Shown piece after piece: positions 33,608 through 42,412 of a DNA stretch of 64,000 nt. The DNA is from JAOPZW01 sp963835295. Lineage in GTDB: Bacteria; Actinomycetota; Thermoleophilia; Solirubrobacterales; Solirubrobacteraceae. A program made the position numbers and the translations under genes. The DNA lies in the NCBI GenBank assembly GCA_963835295.1, contig CAWIEX010000011.1:124001-188000 (forward strand). Reading direction: 5' to 3'. Within the stretch, counting starts at the first letter, position 1; each line of letters opens with the position of its first letter. The notes beneath the pieces were generated by a model. The model ran no database searches and was not told where the DNA came from. It saw nothing but the letters and a program-made list of their open reading frames with translations.

Positions 33608-34884
33608 GCACGCCAGAGCAGGAGCCGCAGGCCGGAGCGGCGCTCGCGGGGGAGGGCGGCCCGGAGGCCGCGGCCGTCACCCCGGCGGCGCGCCTGGCCG
33701 GGTACATGCGCGGCGGCGGCATCGTCGTCCCGGTGCTCACGACCTTGCTCGCCTTCTTCGTCGGCGGCCTGGTCATCCTCTTCACCGGCCACAACCCGCT
33801 CTCGACCTACAAGGCCATCTTCAACGGCACCGGCCTGAACTGGTTCTTCCCGTGGACGTCGGGCGACGACCGCACCACGGCGGCGCTCAACCTGCAGCAG
33901 ACGCTCATCATCACGACGCCGCTGATCCTCGTCGGGCTCGCGGTGGCCTTCGCGTTCCGCGCCGGGCTGTTCAACATCGGCGGGCAGGGCCAGTACCTGG
34001 TGGGCGTGTACTTCTCGGTGTGGGTCGGGTCGTCGTTCGAAGGCATGCCCAGGCTCCTGCACATCGTGGTCGCGATCGTCATCGCGGCGCTGGCGGGCGC
34101 GGCCTGGGCGGGCATCGCCGGGCTGCTGAAGGCCACCGTCGGCGCCCATGAGGTGATCTCGACGATCATGCTCAACTGGATCGCGGTCTGGGTCGGCATC
34201 TACCTCTTCGGGCTCAACGGCCCGTTGCAGAACTCCGACCCCCAGCAGCAGTCGGTCCCCGTCTCCAGCGACGTCGTCAGCAGCGCGAAGCTGCCCGTCT
34301 TCTGGGGCGACCCCGAGCTGCAGGGGCTGCACATCGGGCTCTTCATCGCGCTGGCCGCCGTCCTCGTCTACTGGGTCCTGGTCAACCGCTCGAAGGTGGG
34401 GTACGAGGTGCGCGCGGTCGGCCTCAATCCCGAGGCGGCGCGCTACGGCGGCATCAGCGTGGCGCGCAACTACGTTCTGGTGATGGCCGTGTGCGGCGCC
34501 TTCGCCGGGATGGCCGGGGCGATGGACATCCTGGGCTGGGAGTTCCACATCGCCACCAATGACATCTCGCTGGCCGGCAGCGCCGGGCTCGGCTTCATCG
34601 GCATCGCGGTCGCGCTCCTCGGCCGCAACACGGCCGGCGGCACGCTGGCCGCGGCGCTCCTGTTCGGCGCGCTGTTGAGCGGCACGTCGCAGCGCAACCT
34701 CGACCCGACGATCTTCGAGCCCGAACTGGCGTCCAACCTGACGCTGATCATCCAGGGCCTCGTCGTGCTCATCGTCAGCGCCGACGTCATCGTGCTGACG
34801 ATGCTGCGCCGCGGGCGCGGGATGTTCAGCCGCCGCGCGCCGGCCGCGCCCGCCGTGGCGCCGCCGGAGGCGGAGGCGTCATGA
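33604..34884 (+). CDS. Nucleoside ABC importer permease, NupP/YufP-like
   Basis: This 426-residue permease has about eight to ten membrane helices after an Ala/Glu-rich cytoplasmic start. AFRAGLFNIGGQGQYLVG and VGAHEVISTIMLNWIA are hallmarks of the BMP-linked importer permeases. A 55-bp gap separates it from the second permease, unlike the overlaps elsewhere in this operon. Confidence 0.88.
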   Translation: MSTPEQEPQAGAALAGEGGPEAAAVTPAARLAGYMRGGGIVVPVLTTLLAFFVGGLVILFTGHNPLSTYKAIFNGTGLNWFFPWTSGDDRTTAALNLQQTLIITTPLILVGLAVAFAFRAGLFNIGGQGQYLVGVYFSVWVGSSFEGMPRLLHIVVAIVIAALAGAAWAGIAGLLKATVGAHEVISTIMLNWIAVWVGIYLFGLNGPLQNSDPQQQSVPVSSDVVSSAKLPVFWGDPELQGLHIGLFIALAAVLVYWVLVNRSKVGYEVRAVGLNPEAARYGGISVARNYVLVMAVCGAFAGMAGAMDILGWEFHIATNDISLAGSAGLGFIGIAVALLGRNTAGGTLAAALLFGALLSGTSQRNLDPTIFEPELASNLTLIIQGLVVLIVSADVIVLTMLRRGRGMFSRRAPAAPAVAPPEAEAS

Positions 34885-34939
34885 CAGCACGTCATTGCTC
34901 GCCCGCCGTTGCGGCCGACCACGAGCGCGGGGGCTCGCG

Positions 34940-36142
34940 ATGAGCACGGCGGTCGCCACTGCCGCCCCCGCGCGTGCGATCAACCCGCGCCACGCCGGCT
35001 GGGCCGGCATCGCGCTGGGCTTCGTCGCCTGGTTCATCGCTCTGCCGCCGGCCCTCGTGCGCACCCCGGTGCCGTCGATCCTCATCGGCCTGCTGGCCAT
35101 GACCGCCGGCGCGTGGGCGATCGGCGGCGGCGAGAAGCGCCTGGGCTGGGGCGCCATCGTCGCCGGCCTCGTCGGTGGCGCCGGGGCGGTGGCGTCGACG
35201 CAGTCGGGCGTCGGCAACCTCAAGGACGTCGTCACGTGGTCGGCCCTGGTCGCCGCCACCCTGCGCTACGCGACGCCGCTGACCTTCGGGGCGCTGGGCG
35301 GCATCATCTCCGAGCGCAGCGGCGTGGTGAACATCGCGCTCGAGGGCATGATGCTGACGGGCGCGTTCTTCGGCATCTTCGGCGCGGACCTGCTCGACTC
35401 GTGGTTCCTGGGCCTGCTCGTCGGCATGGCGGCCGGCGGCGTCGTCGCCCTCCTCTACGCGTTCTTCGCGATTCACCTGCGCGCCGACCAGATCGTCGGC
35501 GGGACCGCGATCAACTTCCTCGCGCTCGGGGTCACCGGCTACGTCTTCCTCGACCACTACGGCGATCAGGGCACCCCGGACAACATCCCGCGCGTCCCCG
35601 ACGTCAGCATCCCCGGGATCAAGGACCTGTCGTTCTTCGGCGACGCGGTCGGCAAGGCCAACCTGCTCACCTGGGTCGCCCTCCTGGGAGCCGTCGTGCT
35701 TGCGCTGTTCCTCTTCCGCACGCCGCAGGGGCTGCGCGTGCGCGCCGTCGGCGAGCATCCACGGGCAGCCGAGACGGTGGGCATCTCGGTCATGCGCACG
35801 CGCTATCTGGCCGTGATCTGCTCAGGCGTGCTCGCGGCCATGGGCGGGGCCTACCTGTCGATCGCCTTCGTGGGCTCGTTCAACCAGGGGATGACGGCGG
35901 GGCGCGGCTTCATCGCGCTGGCGGCGGTCATCTTCGGCAAGTGGAGCCCCGGCGGGGCCGTCGCCGCGGCCATGCTCTTCGGCTTCTCGACCGCGCTGGC
36001 ACAGCGGCTGCCCGCCTTCTCCCCCTCGGCCGCGGTCCTGTTCCAGGCGCTGCCCTACGTGCTGACGCTGATCGCGGTCGCCGGCGTGATCGGCCGTTCG
36101 CGGCCGCCGGCAGCCGACGGCCAGCCGTACATCAAGGAGTAG
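34940..36142 (+). CDS. Nucleoside ABC importer permease, NupQ/YufQ-like
   Basis: This 400-residue second permease has TPLTFGALGGIISERSGVVNIALEGMML and LRADQIVGGTAINFLALG, both family marks. The N-terminus carries extra membrane segments before the core. Its last codons include AAGGAG, the ribosome site of the next gene. With the previous permease and the ATPase it completes the importer. Confidence 0.88.
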   Translation: MSTAVATAAPARAINPRHAGWAGIALGFVAWFIALPPALVRTPVPSILIGLLAMTAGAWAIGGGEKRLGWGAIVAGLVGGAGAVASTQSGVGNLKDVVTWSALVAATLRYATPLTFGALGGIISERSGVVNIALEGMMLTGAFFGIFGADLLDSWFLGLLVGMAAGGVVALLYAFFAIHLRADQIVGGTAINFLALGVTGYVFLDHYGDQGTPDNIPRVPDVSIPGIKDLSFFGDAVGKANLLTWVALLGAVVLALFLFRTPQGLRVRAVGEHPRAAETVGISVMRTRYLAVICSGVLAAMGGAYLSIAFVGSFNQGMTAGRGFIALAAVIFGKWSPGGAVAAAMLFGFSTALAQRLPAFSPSAAVLFQALPYVLTLIAVAGVIGRSRPPAADGQPYIKE

Positions 36143-36143
36143 C

Positions 36144-37865
36144 GTGGCCGTCGCCCGCCTCAGCGTCTCACCGCCCGCGCCCTCGCACGGCACCCCCTCG
36201 AACCTCTCCGACGAGGTCGAGCTCTATCAGCGCACGTACTCCACACTGCTGCGCTCCAGCGGCGAGACGCGCCTGCGCGTGCTCGAGTCCTCGCACATGG
36301 CGATGGGGTCCGCGCTGCACCCGCTGGCCGAGAGCGACGAGATCGACCTCGGCGCCTTCATCTACGCGGTCCGGCGCCTGCCCGAGACGATGGTGCGGAT
36401 CAAGATCGTCGTCATGGGCCAAGAGGCGGCCCTCTTCCGCCGCGCCGGGATCGGGCCGCTCGAGCAGTGGGACGCCGTCGAGGCGCCGGCGCGCCGCCGG
36501 CGCTGGTACGACAGCCACGACGAGGTGCTCGCCGTCCTGCTCGCCTCGGAGTCCGACGTCGACGACCTCGTCCCGACGCTGGTCGCCTACCAGATCGAGT
36601 GGAACAAGATCCGCCGGCGGATGCTGGCCGCCGGCTGGCCCCCGCCGGAGGGCGCCACCCCCGAGGCCTGCGCGGCGCAGCTGGGCGGCGCGGCCGACGA
36701 CTGGGCGCGGCTGGCCAACGCGTGGGGCGCGCGCTTCGAGGAGAACATGCAGGCGATCGCCGACGGGGGCAAGTCGATGCGCGTGCGCATGCTGGGCGGG
36801 ACCCAGGTCGGCTACCAGCGCATGACGCGGCGCTGGTGGGCGCCCGTGCGCGCCGAGATCAACGAGCGCCGGCTCGGCGACTCGCCGCTGTACTTCGTCT
36901 CCTCGAACACCCACTCGCTGTCGAACCTGGTCACCGGGCTGGCGCGCCAGGACGAGAGCGAGCTCGTGGCCTTCGTCGAGAGCGGGCACCACGAGGACCT
37001 CAAGGAGGAGCTCGCGCGCTTTCGCGACGGGCGCACCGAGGGCTCGTGGGAGAACTTCCTGTACTTCGTGGCGCGCGACTTCTTCGACGCCGGGGGCCCG
37101 GAGCTGCGCCGCAAGCGCCACGCGGCCGAGGTCGCCGCGGGCGTCGAGCACATCCGCTCGAAGACCGCCCTGCGCGTCCCCGCCCAGGTCATCCCGCTGT
37201 CCAACCTCGACCCGACGCGGCTCGACCCGCGGCTGGGCGCCGTCGACGCCGAGGCGCTGGCCCGCAGCGAGGCGGTCATCGTCAACACCGACTACCCGCT
37301 CGGCCTCGCCGCCTACAACCTGCTGCGCGAGGTGGCCGTCGACTCGGCCGACCTGCGGGGCGTCTACGTGCTGGGCAAGGCGGCCACGCTCAACGCCGAC
37401 GTGGGCGACGTCATGATCTCCTCGGTCATCCACGACGAGCACTCGGGCACCACCTACTGGCTCGACAACGCCTTCACCGTCGACGACATCGCGCCCGACC
37501 TCATGTTCGGCACGGGCCTGGACAACCAGCGCGCCGTGACGGTCAAGAGCACCTTCCTGCAGAACCGCGCCTACCTGGACTTCTACTACCGCGAGGCCTT
37601 CACGGTGGTCGAGATGGAGGCCGGCCCGTACTGCAACGCGGTCTACGAGATCGCCGACGCCGATCGCTACCCCGTCAACGAGGCGGTCAACTTCTCCAAG
37701 CTCCCGATCGACTTCGGGATCATCCACTACGCCTCTGACACGCCCTACACGCAGGCGCGCACGCTCGGCGCCCGCGGGCTGTCCTACTACGGCATGGACT
37801 CGACCTACGCGTCGTCGCTGGCCATCCTGCGCCGGGTCCTGCGGCTCGAGGGCGCGCTGGAGTGA
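36144..37865 (+). CDS. Unrecognised 573-residue protein with nucleoside-phosphorylase-like C-terminus
   Basis: I do not recognise this protein. It has no signal or membrane segment. The N-terminal about 330 residues are helical and charged. The C-terminal about 240 residues show a pattern reminiscent of the nucleoside phosphorylase/nucleosidase fold: VNTDYPLGLAAYN, VLGKAATLNADVGDV, a mid-domain acidic WLDNAFTVDD, and VVEMEAGPY in place of the family VDMES. GTG at 36144 follows AAGGAG and the importer stop by 1 nt, and its stop overlaps the next GTG. A role in processing an imported nucleoside-like compound is an inference from position and this weak likeness. Confidence 0.55.
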   Translation: MAVARLSVSPPAPSHGTPSNLSDEVELYQRTYSTLLRSSGETRLRVLESSHMAMGSALHPLAESDEIDLGAFIYAVRRLPETMVRIKIVVMGQEAALFRRAGIGPLEQWDAVEAPARRRRWYDSHDEVLAVLLASESDVDDLVPTLVAYQIEWNKIRRRMLAAGWPPPEGATPEACAAQLGGAADDWARLANAWGARFEENMQAIADGGKSMRVRMLGGTQVGYQRMTRRWWAPVRAEINERRLGDSPLYFVSSNTHSLSNLVTGLARQDESELVAFVESGHHEDLKEELARFRDGRTEGSWENFLYFVARDFFDAGGPELRRKRHAAEVAAGVEHIRSKTALRVPAQVIPLSNLDPTRLDPRLGAVDAEALARSEAVIVNTDYPLGLAAYNLLREVAVDSADLRGVYVLGKAATLNADVGDVMISSVIHDEHSGTTYWLDNAFTVDDIAPDLMFGTGLDNQRAVTVKSTFLQNRAYLDFYYREAFTVVEMEAGPYCNAVYEIADADRYPVNEAVNFSKLPIDFGIIHYASDTPYTQARTLGARGLSYYGMDSTYASSLAILRRVLRLEGALE

Positions 37866-38692
37866 GGCTCCACGTCGAGGCGGCGGGGCCCGAGGACGGC
37901 GCGCCGGTCGTCTTCCTGCACGGGGTGTCGGGCAGCATGCGGACCTACGCCTGGCTGCCGCAGGAGATCGCCGAGGGCCGGCGCATCGTGCGCGTCGACC
38001 TGCGCGGCCACGGGCGCTCCGAGCACGCGCCCGGGGCCTACGACACCGACAGCTACGGCGAGGACGTCGTCGAGCTGCTGCGCGAGACGGTGGGCCGCCC
38101 CGCCGTGCTCGTCGGCCATTCGCTGGGCGGCGTGGTCGCCTGGTGGGCGGCTCAGCGCCACCCCGAGCTCGTGTCCGCCGCCTTCCTCGAGGACCCGCCG
38201 CTCTACATGGGCGAGCCTGCCGAGCACGAGCGCAACGGCGCGGTCCCCATCTTCCGGATCCTCCTCGACATCGTCGCCCGCTGGAAAGCTCAGGGCATCG
38301 GCGCCGACGAAGTCGCCGCCGAGCTGGCCGCGGCGCCCTTCGGCCCCGACCGCTCGCGCACGTCGGCCGAAGGCCTGAGCGACGACGTCCCAGCCGCACG
38401 GGCCGAGGCGCTCTTGCAGATGGACCCCGGCGTGCTCGAGGGAGCGGCGGACCGCTCGACGCTCGCCCCCACGGACACGACCTCCCCCATCTCGGTGCCC
38501 GTCTTCGTGCTGGCCGCCGACGACGAGAAGGGCGCGGCCTTCCCGACGCGCCACGCCGAGCGCCTGGCCATCTCGCACCCCGACGTCGAGATCGCCCGCG
38601 TCGCCGGGGCGGGACACATGATCCACGACGAGCGCGACCACCGGGCCGAGTACGTCGCGGCGCTCGCGCGCTTCCTGGCCACGCACGCCTGA
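37862..38692 (+). CDS. Alpha/beta-hydrolase
   Basis: This 276-residue hydrolase has an oxyanion segment FLHGVSG, the nucleophile Ser in VGHSLGG and the catalytic His in GAGHMIHDE. VDLRGHGRSE and a lid region near 120-190 follow the usual order. It could cleave an ester or lactone. GTG overlaps the previous stop by GTGA, making it the last gene of the salvage operon. It may act on the same compound as the 573-residue protein. Confidence 0.8.
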   Translation: MRLHVEAAGPEDGAPVVFLHGVSGSMRTYAWLPQEIAEGRRIVRVDLRGHGRSEHAPGAYDTDSYGEDVVELLRETVGRPAVLVGHSLGGVVAWWAAQRHPELVSAAFLEDPPLYMGEPAEHERNGAVPIFRILLDIVARWKAQGIGADEVAAELAAAPFGPDRSRTSAEGLSDDVPAARAEALLQMDPGVLEGAADRSTLAPTDTTSPISVPVFVLAADDEKGAAFPTRHAERLAISHPDVEIARVAGAGHMIHDERDHRAEYVAALARFLATHA

Positions 38693-38704
38693 GCCAGCGC
38701 CGCG

Positions 38705-38778
38705 GCCCAGCCAGGAGTAAACTGGGCTCAGAAGCAGATCAGTGCGTGGCACTTCTGGATCCCGACGAAACGGGGATC
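38705..38778 (+). promoter_or_regulatory. Three successive inverted repeats in a 129-bp leader
   Basis: GCCCAG/CTGGGC (38705-38727) could end the operon upstream. CAGAAG with CTTCTG and an inner TGC-GTG-GCA (38729-38757) forms a nine-pair bulged hairpin, and GATCCC/GGGATC (38758-38778) a third stem. All lie ahead of the DUF4389 gene. They may be a structured leader, or coincidence in GC-rich DNA. Confidence 0.3.
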
Positions 38779-38821
38779 GCTTCCGCCTCGCCTACATGCT
38801 GGTTCGAGAGGAGTGCGTGCC

Positions 38822-39550
38822 ATGAACGAGCACGCCGCACCATCCACGTATCCGCTGCACGTCGAGGGGGACCTCGACGAGCCCCTCAGCCGCTGGCTCT
38901 GGCTGGTCAAGTGGCTCCTGGTCATCCCGCACGTCATCGTGCTCGTGTTCCTGTGGATCGCGTTCGTCGTCCTGACCGTCGTCGCGTTCTTCGCGATCCT
39001 CTTCACCGGCCGCTATCCGCGCCGGATCTTCGACTTCAACGTCGGCGTCCTGCGCTGGACCTGGCGCGTGGGCTTCTACTCCTACAGCGCGCTGGGAACC
39101 GACCATTACCCGCCGTTCACCCTCGCTGAGGTCCCGGAGTACCCGGCGCAACTGAGCGTGGAGTACCCGCAGGCGCTCTCGCGCGGGCTGGTCCTCGTGA
39201 AGTGGCTGCTGGCGCTGCCGCACTACCTCGTGGTCGGTGTGTTCGCCGGCGGCGCGTGGGCCGGCATCAACGCGGCCAGCAACCACGGCGGATGGAGCTC
39301 CGGCGGTGGCCTCATCGGGCTGATGGTCTTCATCTCGGCCGTTGCCCTGCTCTTCACCGGGCGCTACCCACGGAGCCTGTTCGACTTCATCATGGGGATG
39401 AACCGCTGGGGCTGGCGCGTCTGCGCCTACGTGACGCTGATGACCGACGCCTACCCGCCGTTCCGCCTGGAGATGGGCGGCCCCGAGTCGGGACCCGAGA
39501 CCACCAAGACCGACGCCGTCGGGCCCACGCCCGCGGCCGGGCTCTCGTGA
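38822..39550 (+). CDS. DUF4389 membrane protein, two-repeat
   Basis: This 242-residue protein has two copies of the DUF4389 unit, each with a W-K-W helix pair followed by LFTGRYPR(R/S)(I/L)FDF and a conserved RWxWRV. That gives about four membrane helices and soluble tails. The function of the family is unknown. GAGGAG lies about 9 nt before the ATG. It appears to be a single-gene unit. Confidence 0.8.
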   Translation: MNEHAAPSTYPLHVEGDLDEPLSRWLWLVKWLLVIPHVIVLVFLWIAFVVLTVVAFFAILFTGRYPRRIFDFNVGVLRWTWRVGFYSYSALGTDHYPPFTLAEVPEYPAQLSVEYPQALSRGLVLVKWLLALPHYLVVGVFAGGAWAGINAASNHGGWSSGGGLIGLMVFISAVALLFTGRYPRSLFDFIMGMNRWGWRVCAYVTLMTDAYPPFRLEMGGPESGPETTKTDAVGPTPAAGLS

Positions 39551-39560
39551 CAGCGGCGCG

Positions 39561-40391
39561 CTAACGGAACTCGTCGGCGTGGGCGGCGGCCCACTGCTCG
39601 AAGGTGCGCGGCTCGCGGCCGAGGACCTCCCGCACGGTGGGCTGGACCTGCGACTCGTCGAGCGAGCCGTCGACGTAGAAGTCGAAGAAGGCGTCGACGT
39701 ACTCGACCGGCATCTCGGCGGTCATCTGCGCCTTGGCCTCCTGGTCAGACAGCGCCTCCAGGCGCAGGTCGCGGCCGAGCGCCGCCCTGAGGATGCGCAC
39801 GCGATCGGCGGGCCGCAGTGCCTCCGGGCCGCTGACCACGTGGATGCGCCCTTGGTGGCCGTCCGAGACCAGGGCGGTCGCCGCCACCGCCGCGAGGTCG
39901 TACGGGTCGACCATCGCGACGGCCACGTCGGCGAACGGCTCGCGCACGACGTCGCCGGCCTTCAGCTGATCGCGCCAGCGCAGCGCGTTGGACATGAACG
40001 CGAAGGGCCGCAGGATCGTGAAGGGCACGCCCGACTCCCGCACCGCGTCCTCCGAGCGGATCATGTAGGCCGAGACGGCGTTGCCCGTGTCGCCGCTGGC
40101 AGCCGAGCTGCCCGACAGCAGGACCACCCGCTCGACCCCCGCGCTGCGGGCCTGGGCGAGGACGCCGTCCATGTCCTCGTAACCCGGGAGCAGGAAGACG
40201 CCCCGGACGCCGGCCAGCGCCTCGGCCAGGCTCTCGGGTCGGTTCAGGTCGCCGGCGACGGCCTCGACGCCGGGCGGCAGGCCGGCGGGCCGGCCCGAGC
40301 GCGCGAGCGCGCGCACCTCCTGGTCGGCCGCCGTCAGCGCCCGCACGACCTCTGCGCCGACGTTGCCCGTGGCGCCGGTGACGAGGATCAT
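39561..40391 (-). CDS. NmrA/QOR2-like NAD(P)-binding protein
   Basis: This 276-residue atypical short-chain-type Rossmann protein has MILVTGATGNVGAEVV at the start and VVLLSGSSAAS and FTILRPFAFMSN further on. Such proteins act as quinone/azo reductases or redox sensors. It lacks the classic YxxxK. It is divergent from a TetR gene, with a perfect operator between them, so TetR-controlled detoxification is likely. Confidence 0.82.
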   Translation of the reverse strand: MILVTGATGNVGAEVVRALTAADQEVRALARSGRPAGLPPGVEAVAGDLNRPESLAEALAGVRGVFLLPGYEDMDGVLAQARSAGVERVVLLSGSSAASGDTGNAVSAYMIRSEDAVRESGVPFTILRPFAFMSNALRWRDQLKAGDVVREPFADVAVAMVDPYDLAAVAATALVSDGHQGRIHVVSGPEALRPADRVRILRAALGRDLRLEALSDQEAKAQMTAEMPVEYVDAFFDFYVDGSLDESQVQPTVREVLGREPRTFEQWAAAHADEFR

Positions 40392-40410
40392 CTCTCCCTC
40401 CCGGTCTCGT

Positions 40411-40432
40411 TGATAGGGAACGATCCCTATCA
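40411..40432. promoter_or_regulatory. Perfect 9+4+9 palindrome between NmrA and TetR genes
   Basis: TGATAGGGA and TCCCTATCA are exact complements around ACGA. The site lies in the 54-bp gap between divergent genes, the right arm feeding into a TATCAT -10-like box for the TetR gene. It is very likely the operator of that TetR. Confidence 0.75.
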
Positions 40433-40445
40433 TTGCAGATGACCG

Positions 40446-41060
40446 ATGGCGCCCACGCCCGACACCCGCCCGCGGCGCACCGCTGCGCAGACCCGCGAGC
40501 ACGTCCTCGCGGTCGCCCACGAGCTCTTCTACTGGCACGGCATCCGCGCCACGGGAGTCGACGCGATCGCGGCCGAGGCCGACGTCGCCCCCACCACGCT
40601 CTACCGGCTCTTCGCGTCCAAGGACGACCTCGTCGCCGCCTACATCGAGCGCGCCGGCCGGCTCTACCGCGCGTGGATGACCGAGGCGACCGCGCCGGGC
40701 GTCGGCTCGCCGCGCGAGCGGATCCTCGCGCTCTTCGACGCGCTCGACGAGCAGGTACAGCCCCAGCGCTGCCGCGGCTGCCCGTTCCTCATGGCGCTGG
40801 CCGAGTTCCCCGACCCACAGCTCCCCGCCCACGCGCGAGCGGTGGCCACGAAGGCCTGGGTCCACGGTCGCCTGCGCGAGCTGACCGACGCCCTGGCGGC
40901 CGCCGAGCCGATCGGCGACCCGGGAGCGCTGGCGGACCAGCTCGCCGTCGTGATGGAAGGCGTCTACGCCTCGGCCCAGGCGCTCGGCGCGGCCGGCCCG
41001 GCCAGGCGGGCGCGGGCCATCGCCGAGACGCTGATGGACGCGGCGCTCAGCCGCCGATAA
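40446..41060 (+). CDS. TetR-family repressor
   Basis: This 204-residue repressor has an HTH with TGVDAIAAEADVAPTTLYRLFASKDDLV. The C-terminal part resembles the LmrA/YxaF-like ligand domain and contains CRGCPFLMALAEFPD, whose Cys pair could sense oxidants or electrophiles. It most likely binds the palindrome at 40411-40432 and controls itself and the NmrA-like gene. Confidence 0.85.
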   Translation: MAPTPDTRPRRTAAQTREHVLAVAHELFYWHGIRATGVDAIAAEADVAPTTLYRLFASKDDLVAAYIERAGRLYRAWMTEATAPGVGSPRERILALFDALDEQVQPQRCRGCPFLMALAEFPDPQLPAHARAVATKAWVHGRLRELTDALAAAEPIGDPGALADQLAVVMEGVYASAQALGAAGPARRARAIAETLMDAALSRR

Positions 41061-41167
41061 CCGCCGTTCTCACCGGTCAAAGGGTGTTTGCAGGTGATGG
41101 TAGCTTCGTTCTCATGGGTCTCGCTGCGCGAGGCCACCCGAGATCAACCAGCGGGAGGTCGGGAGAG

Positions 41168-41683
41168 ATGATGCGTGCTTGCGTGCGCCTGGGCGCGATC
41201 GCGGCGGTCTGCGTGGGGCTGTCCCTGGTTCCGGCGGTCGCGTCCGCGGCGTCGCCATGGATGCCCTTCCGGGCGGCCGACTTCGACCTGCCCGCCGGCA
41301 GCCGCTGCCCGTTTGCCCTCTCAGGGCGCGTGCTCGAGGATCACGAGCGGATCCGCACGCTCGAGACCTTCCCGGACGGCACGCCCAGCCGCCAAGAGGT
41401 CAAGGGCCCACTCGTGGTCCGTTACATCAACGACGACAGCGGTGCCTCGGTGGTGCGCGACCTGACGGGCGACGCGTTCATCGACACCCGCAGCGACGGC
41501 TCGTTCACGTTCACCCTCAAGCACGGGCACCTCGCAGTCGGCCTCGGGGCGGGCGACCCCGGCGGCCCTGCCTTCCTGGTGCTAAGCGGACATGGGTTCA
41601 CGGTCGACTTCGCCGCCGACGGCCAGCGGACGGTGACCCCCGGGCGGGGCAGCATCGAGAACATCTGCGAGACCCTCGCCTGA
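41168..41683 (+). CDS. Secreted protein of unknown function
   Basis: I do not recognise this 171-residue protein. It has a signal peptide (MRACVRLGAIAAVCVGLSLV...ASA) and a compact beta-rich body with two Cys, one near position 40 (SRCPF) and one close to the end (ENICETLA), suited to a disulphide. It contains repeated short beta strands such as LVVRYIND and SFTFTLKHGHLAV. Two adjacent ATGs (41168, 41171) follow GGGAG; the second has better spacing. Confidence 0.55.
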   Translation: MMRACVRLGAIAAVCVGLSLVPAVASAASPWMPFRAADFDLPAGSRCPFALSGRVLEDHERIRTLETFPDGTPSRQEVKGPLVVRYINDDSGASVVRDLTGDAFIDTRSDGSFTFTLKHGHLAVGLGAGDPGGPAFLVLSGHGFTVDFAADGQRTVTPGRGSIENICETLA

Positions 41684-41698
41684 CCGACCGCTGCCGGG

Positions 41699-42301
41699 TC
41701 AGCCCTGCTCGCTGATCCGGCGCTCGTAGTACGCCCGCGCCTTCTCGCGGTCGCCGCAGACCTTCATCGCGCACCACCGCGCGCTCTGGTTGCGTGAGCG
41801 GTCGTAGAAGGCCCAACCGCAGTGGCGCCCGGGGCACGCCTTGAGCCGCGGCCAGGAGCCGTCGATCATGGCCCGCGCCACGATGGCCAGCAGAGCGCCG
41901 ATCGCAGCGTCGAGGTCCCCGGGGCCGGCGATGACGAACCGCGCTCCGTCCGGCCCGACGCGGACCTCGGTCCTCGCCCCGACCGACGCCTCTCGCATCG
42001 CATCGACCGCGCCGTCGTTCAGCTCTTGATCGTTGTTGGCGAAGGCGAGCGCGCGGATCCCCTCCCGAACCGCGAGGGCGCGATCGAGCCCGCGCCCGTC
42101 GACGCGACCTGCGCTCGCGAGCAGCCCGCGCGCGCTGAGCCACGCGCGCAGGGACTCTGGGCCGGCGAGCATCTCCCCGCCGCCGGCGGCGAGGTCGAAG
42201 TGCGTGTTCACGAAGGCCTGGACGAGCGCCAGCTCGCCTGGGGCCGGATCCCGGCCACCGGGCTGAGGCCCGGCATCGTATGGGGCACTCTCACCTGTCA
42301 T
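41699..42301 (-). CDS. ABATE/CGNR zinc-finger regulator
   Basis: This 200-residue protein has an N-terminal ABATE-type domain and a C-terminal CGNR zinc finger: CPGRHCGWAFYDRSRNQSARWC then KVCGDREKARAYY. The eponymous CGNR is CGDR here, a common variation. Members are predicted transcription regulators in actinobacteria. An inverted repeat flanks its start codon. Confidence 0.85.
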   Translation of the reverse strand: MTGESAPYDAGPQPGGRDPAPGELALVQAFVNTHFDLAAGGGEMLAGPESLRAWLSARGLLASAGRVDGRGLDRALAVREGIRALAFANNDQELNDGAVDAMREASVGARTEVRVGPDGARFVIAGPGDLDAAIGALLAIVARAMIDGSWPRLKACPGRHCGWAFYDRSRNQSARWCAMKVCGDREKARAYYERRISEQG

Positions 42302-42318
42302 GAGCCTTGGCAGGTGAG
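42290..42318. promoter_or_regulatory. CTCACCTG / CAGGTGAG inverted repeat at CGNR gene start
   Basis: Two exact 8-bp arms are separated by 13 bp and span the start codon at 42301. The site may be an auto-operator or an mRNA hairpin that hides the start. The 95 bp beyond it up to the next gene hold nothing I can recognise. Confidence 0.35.
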
Positions 42319-42412
42319 GATAGGCTTCAGCGGCAGACCACTCCGGACGCGCCTGCCACCGTCCGCCGCCCGCCGACGACGACGGTCGGCTCGGGCAGCG
42401 ATGCGCCGGACG

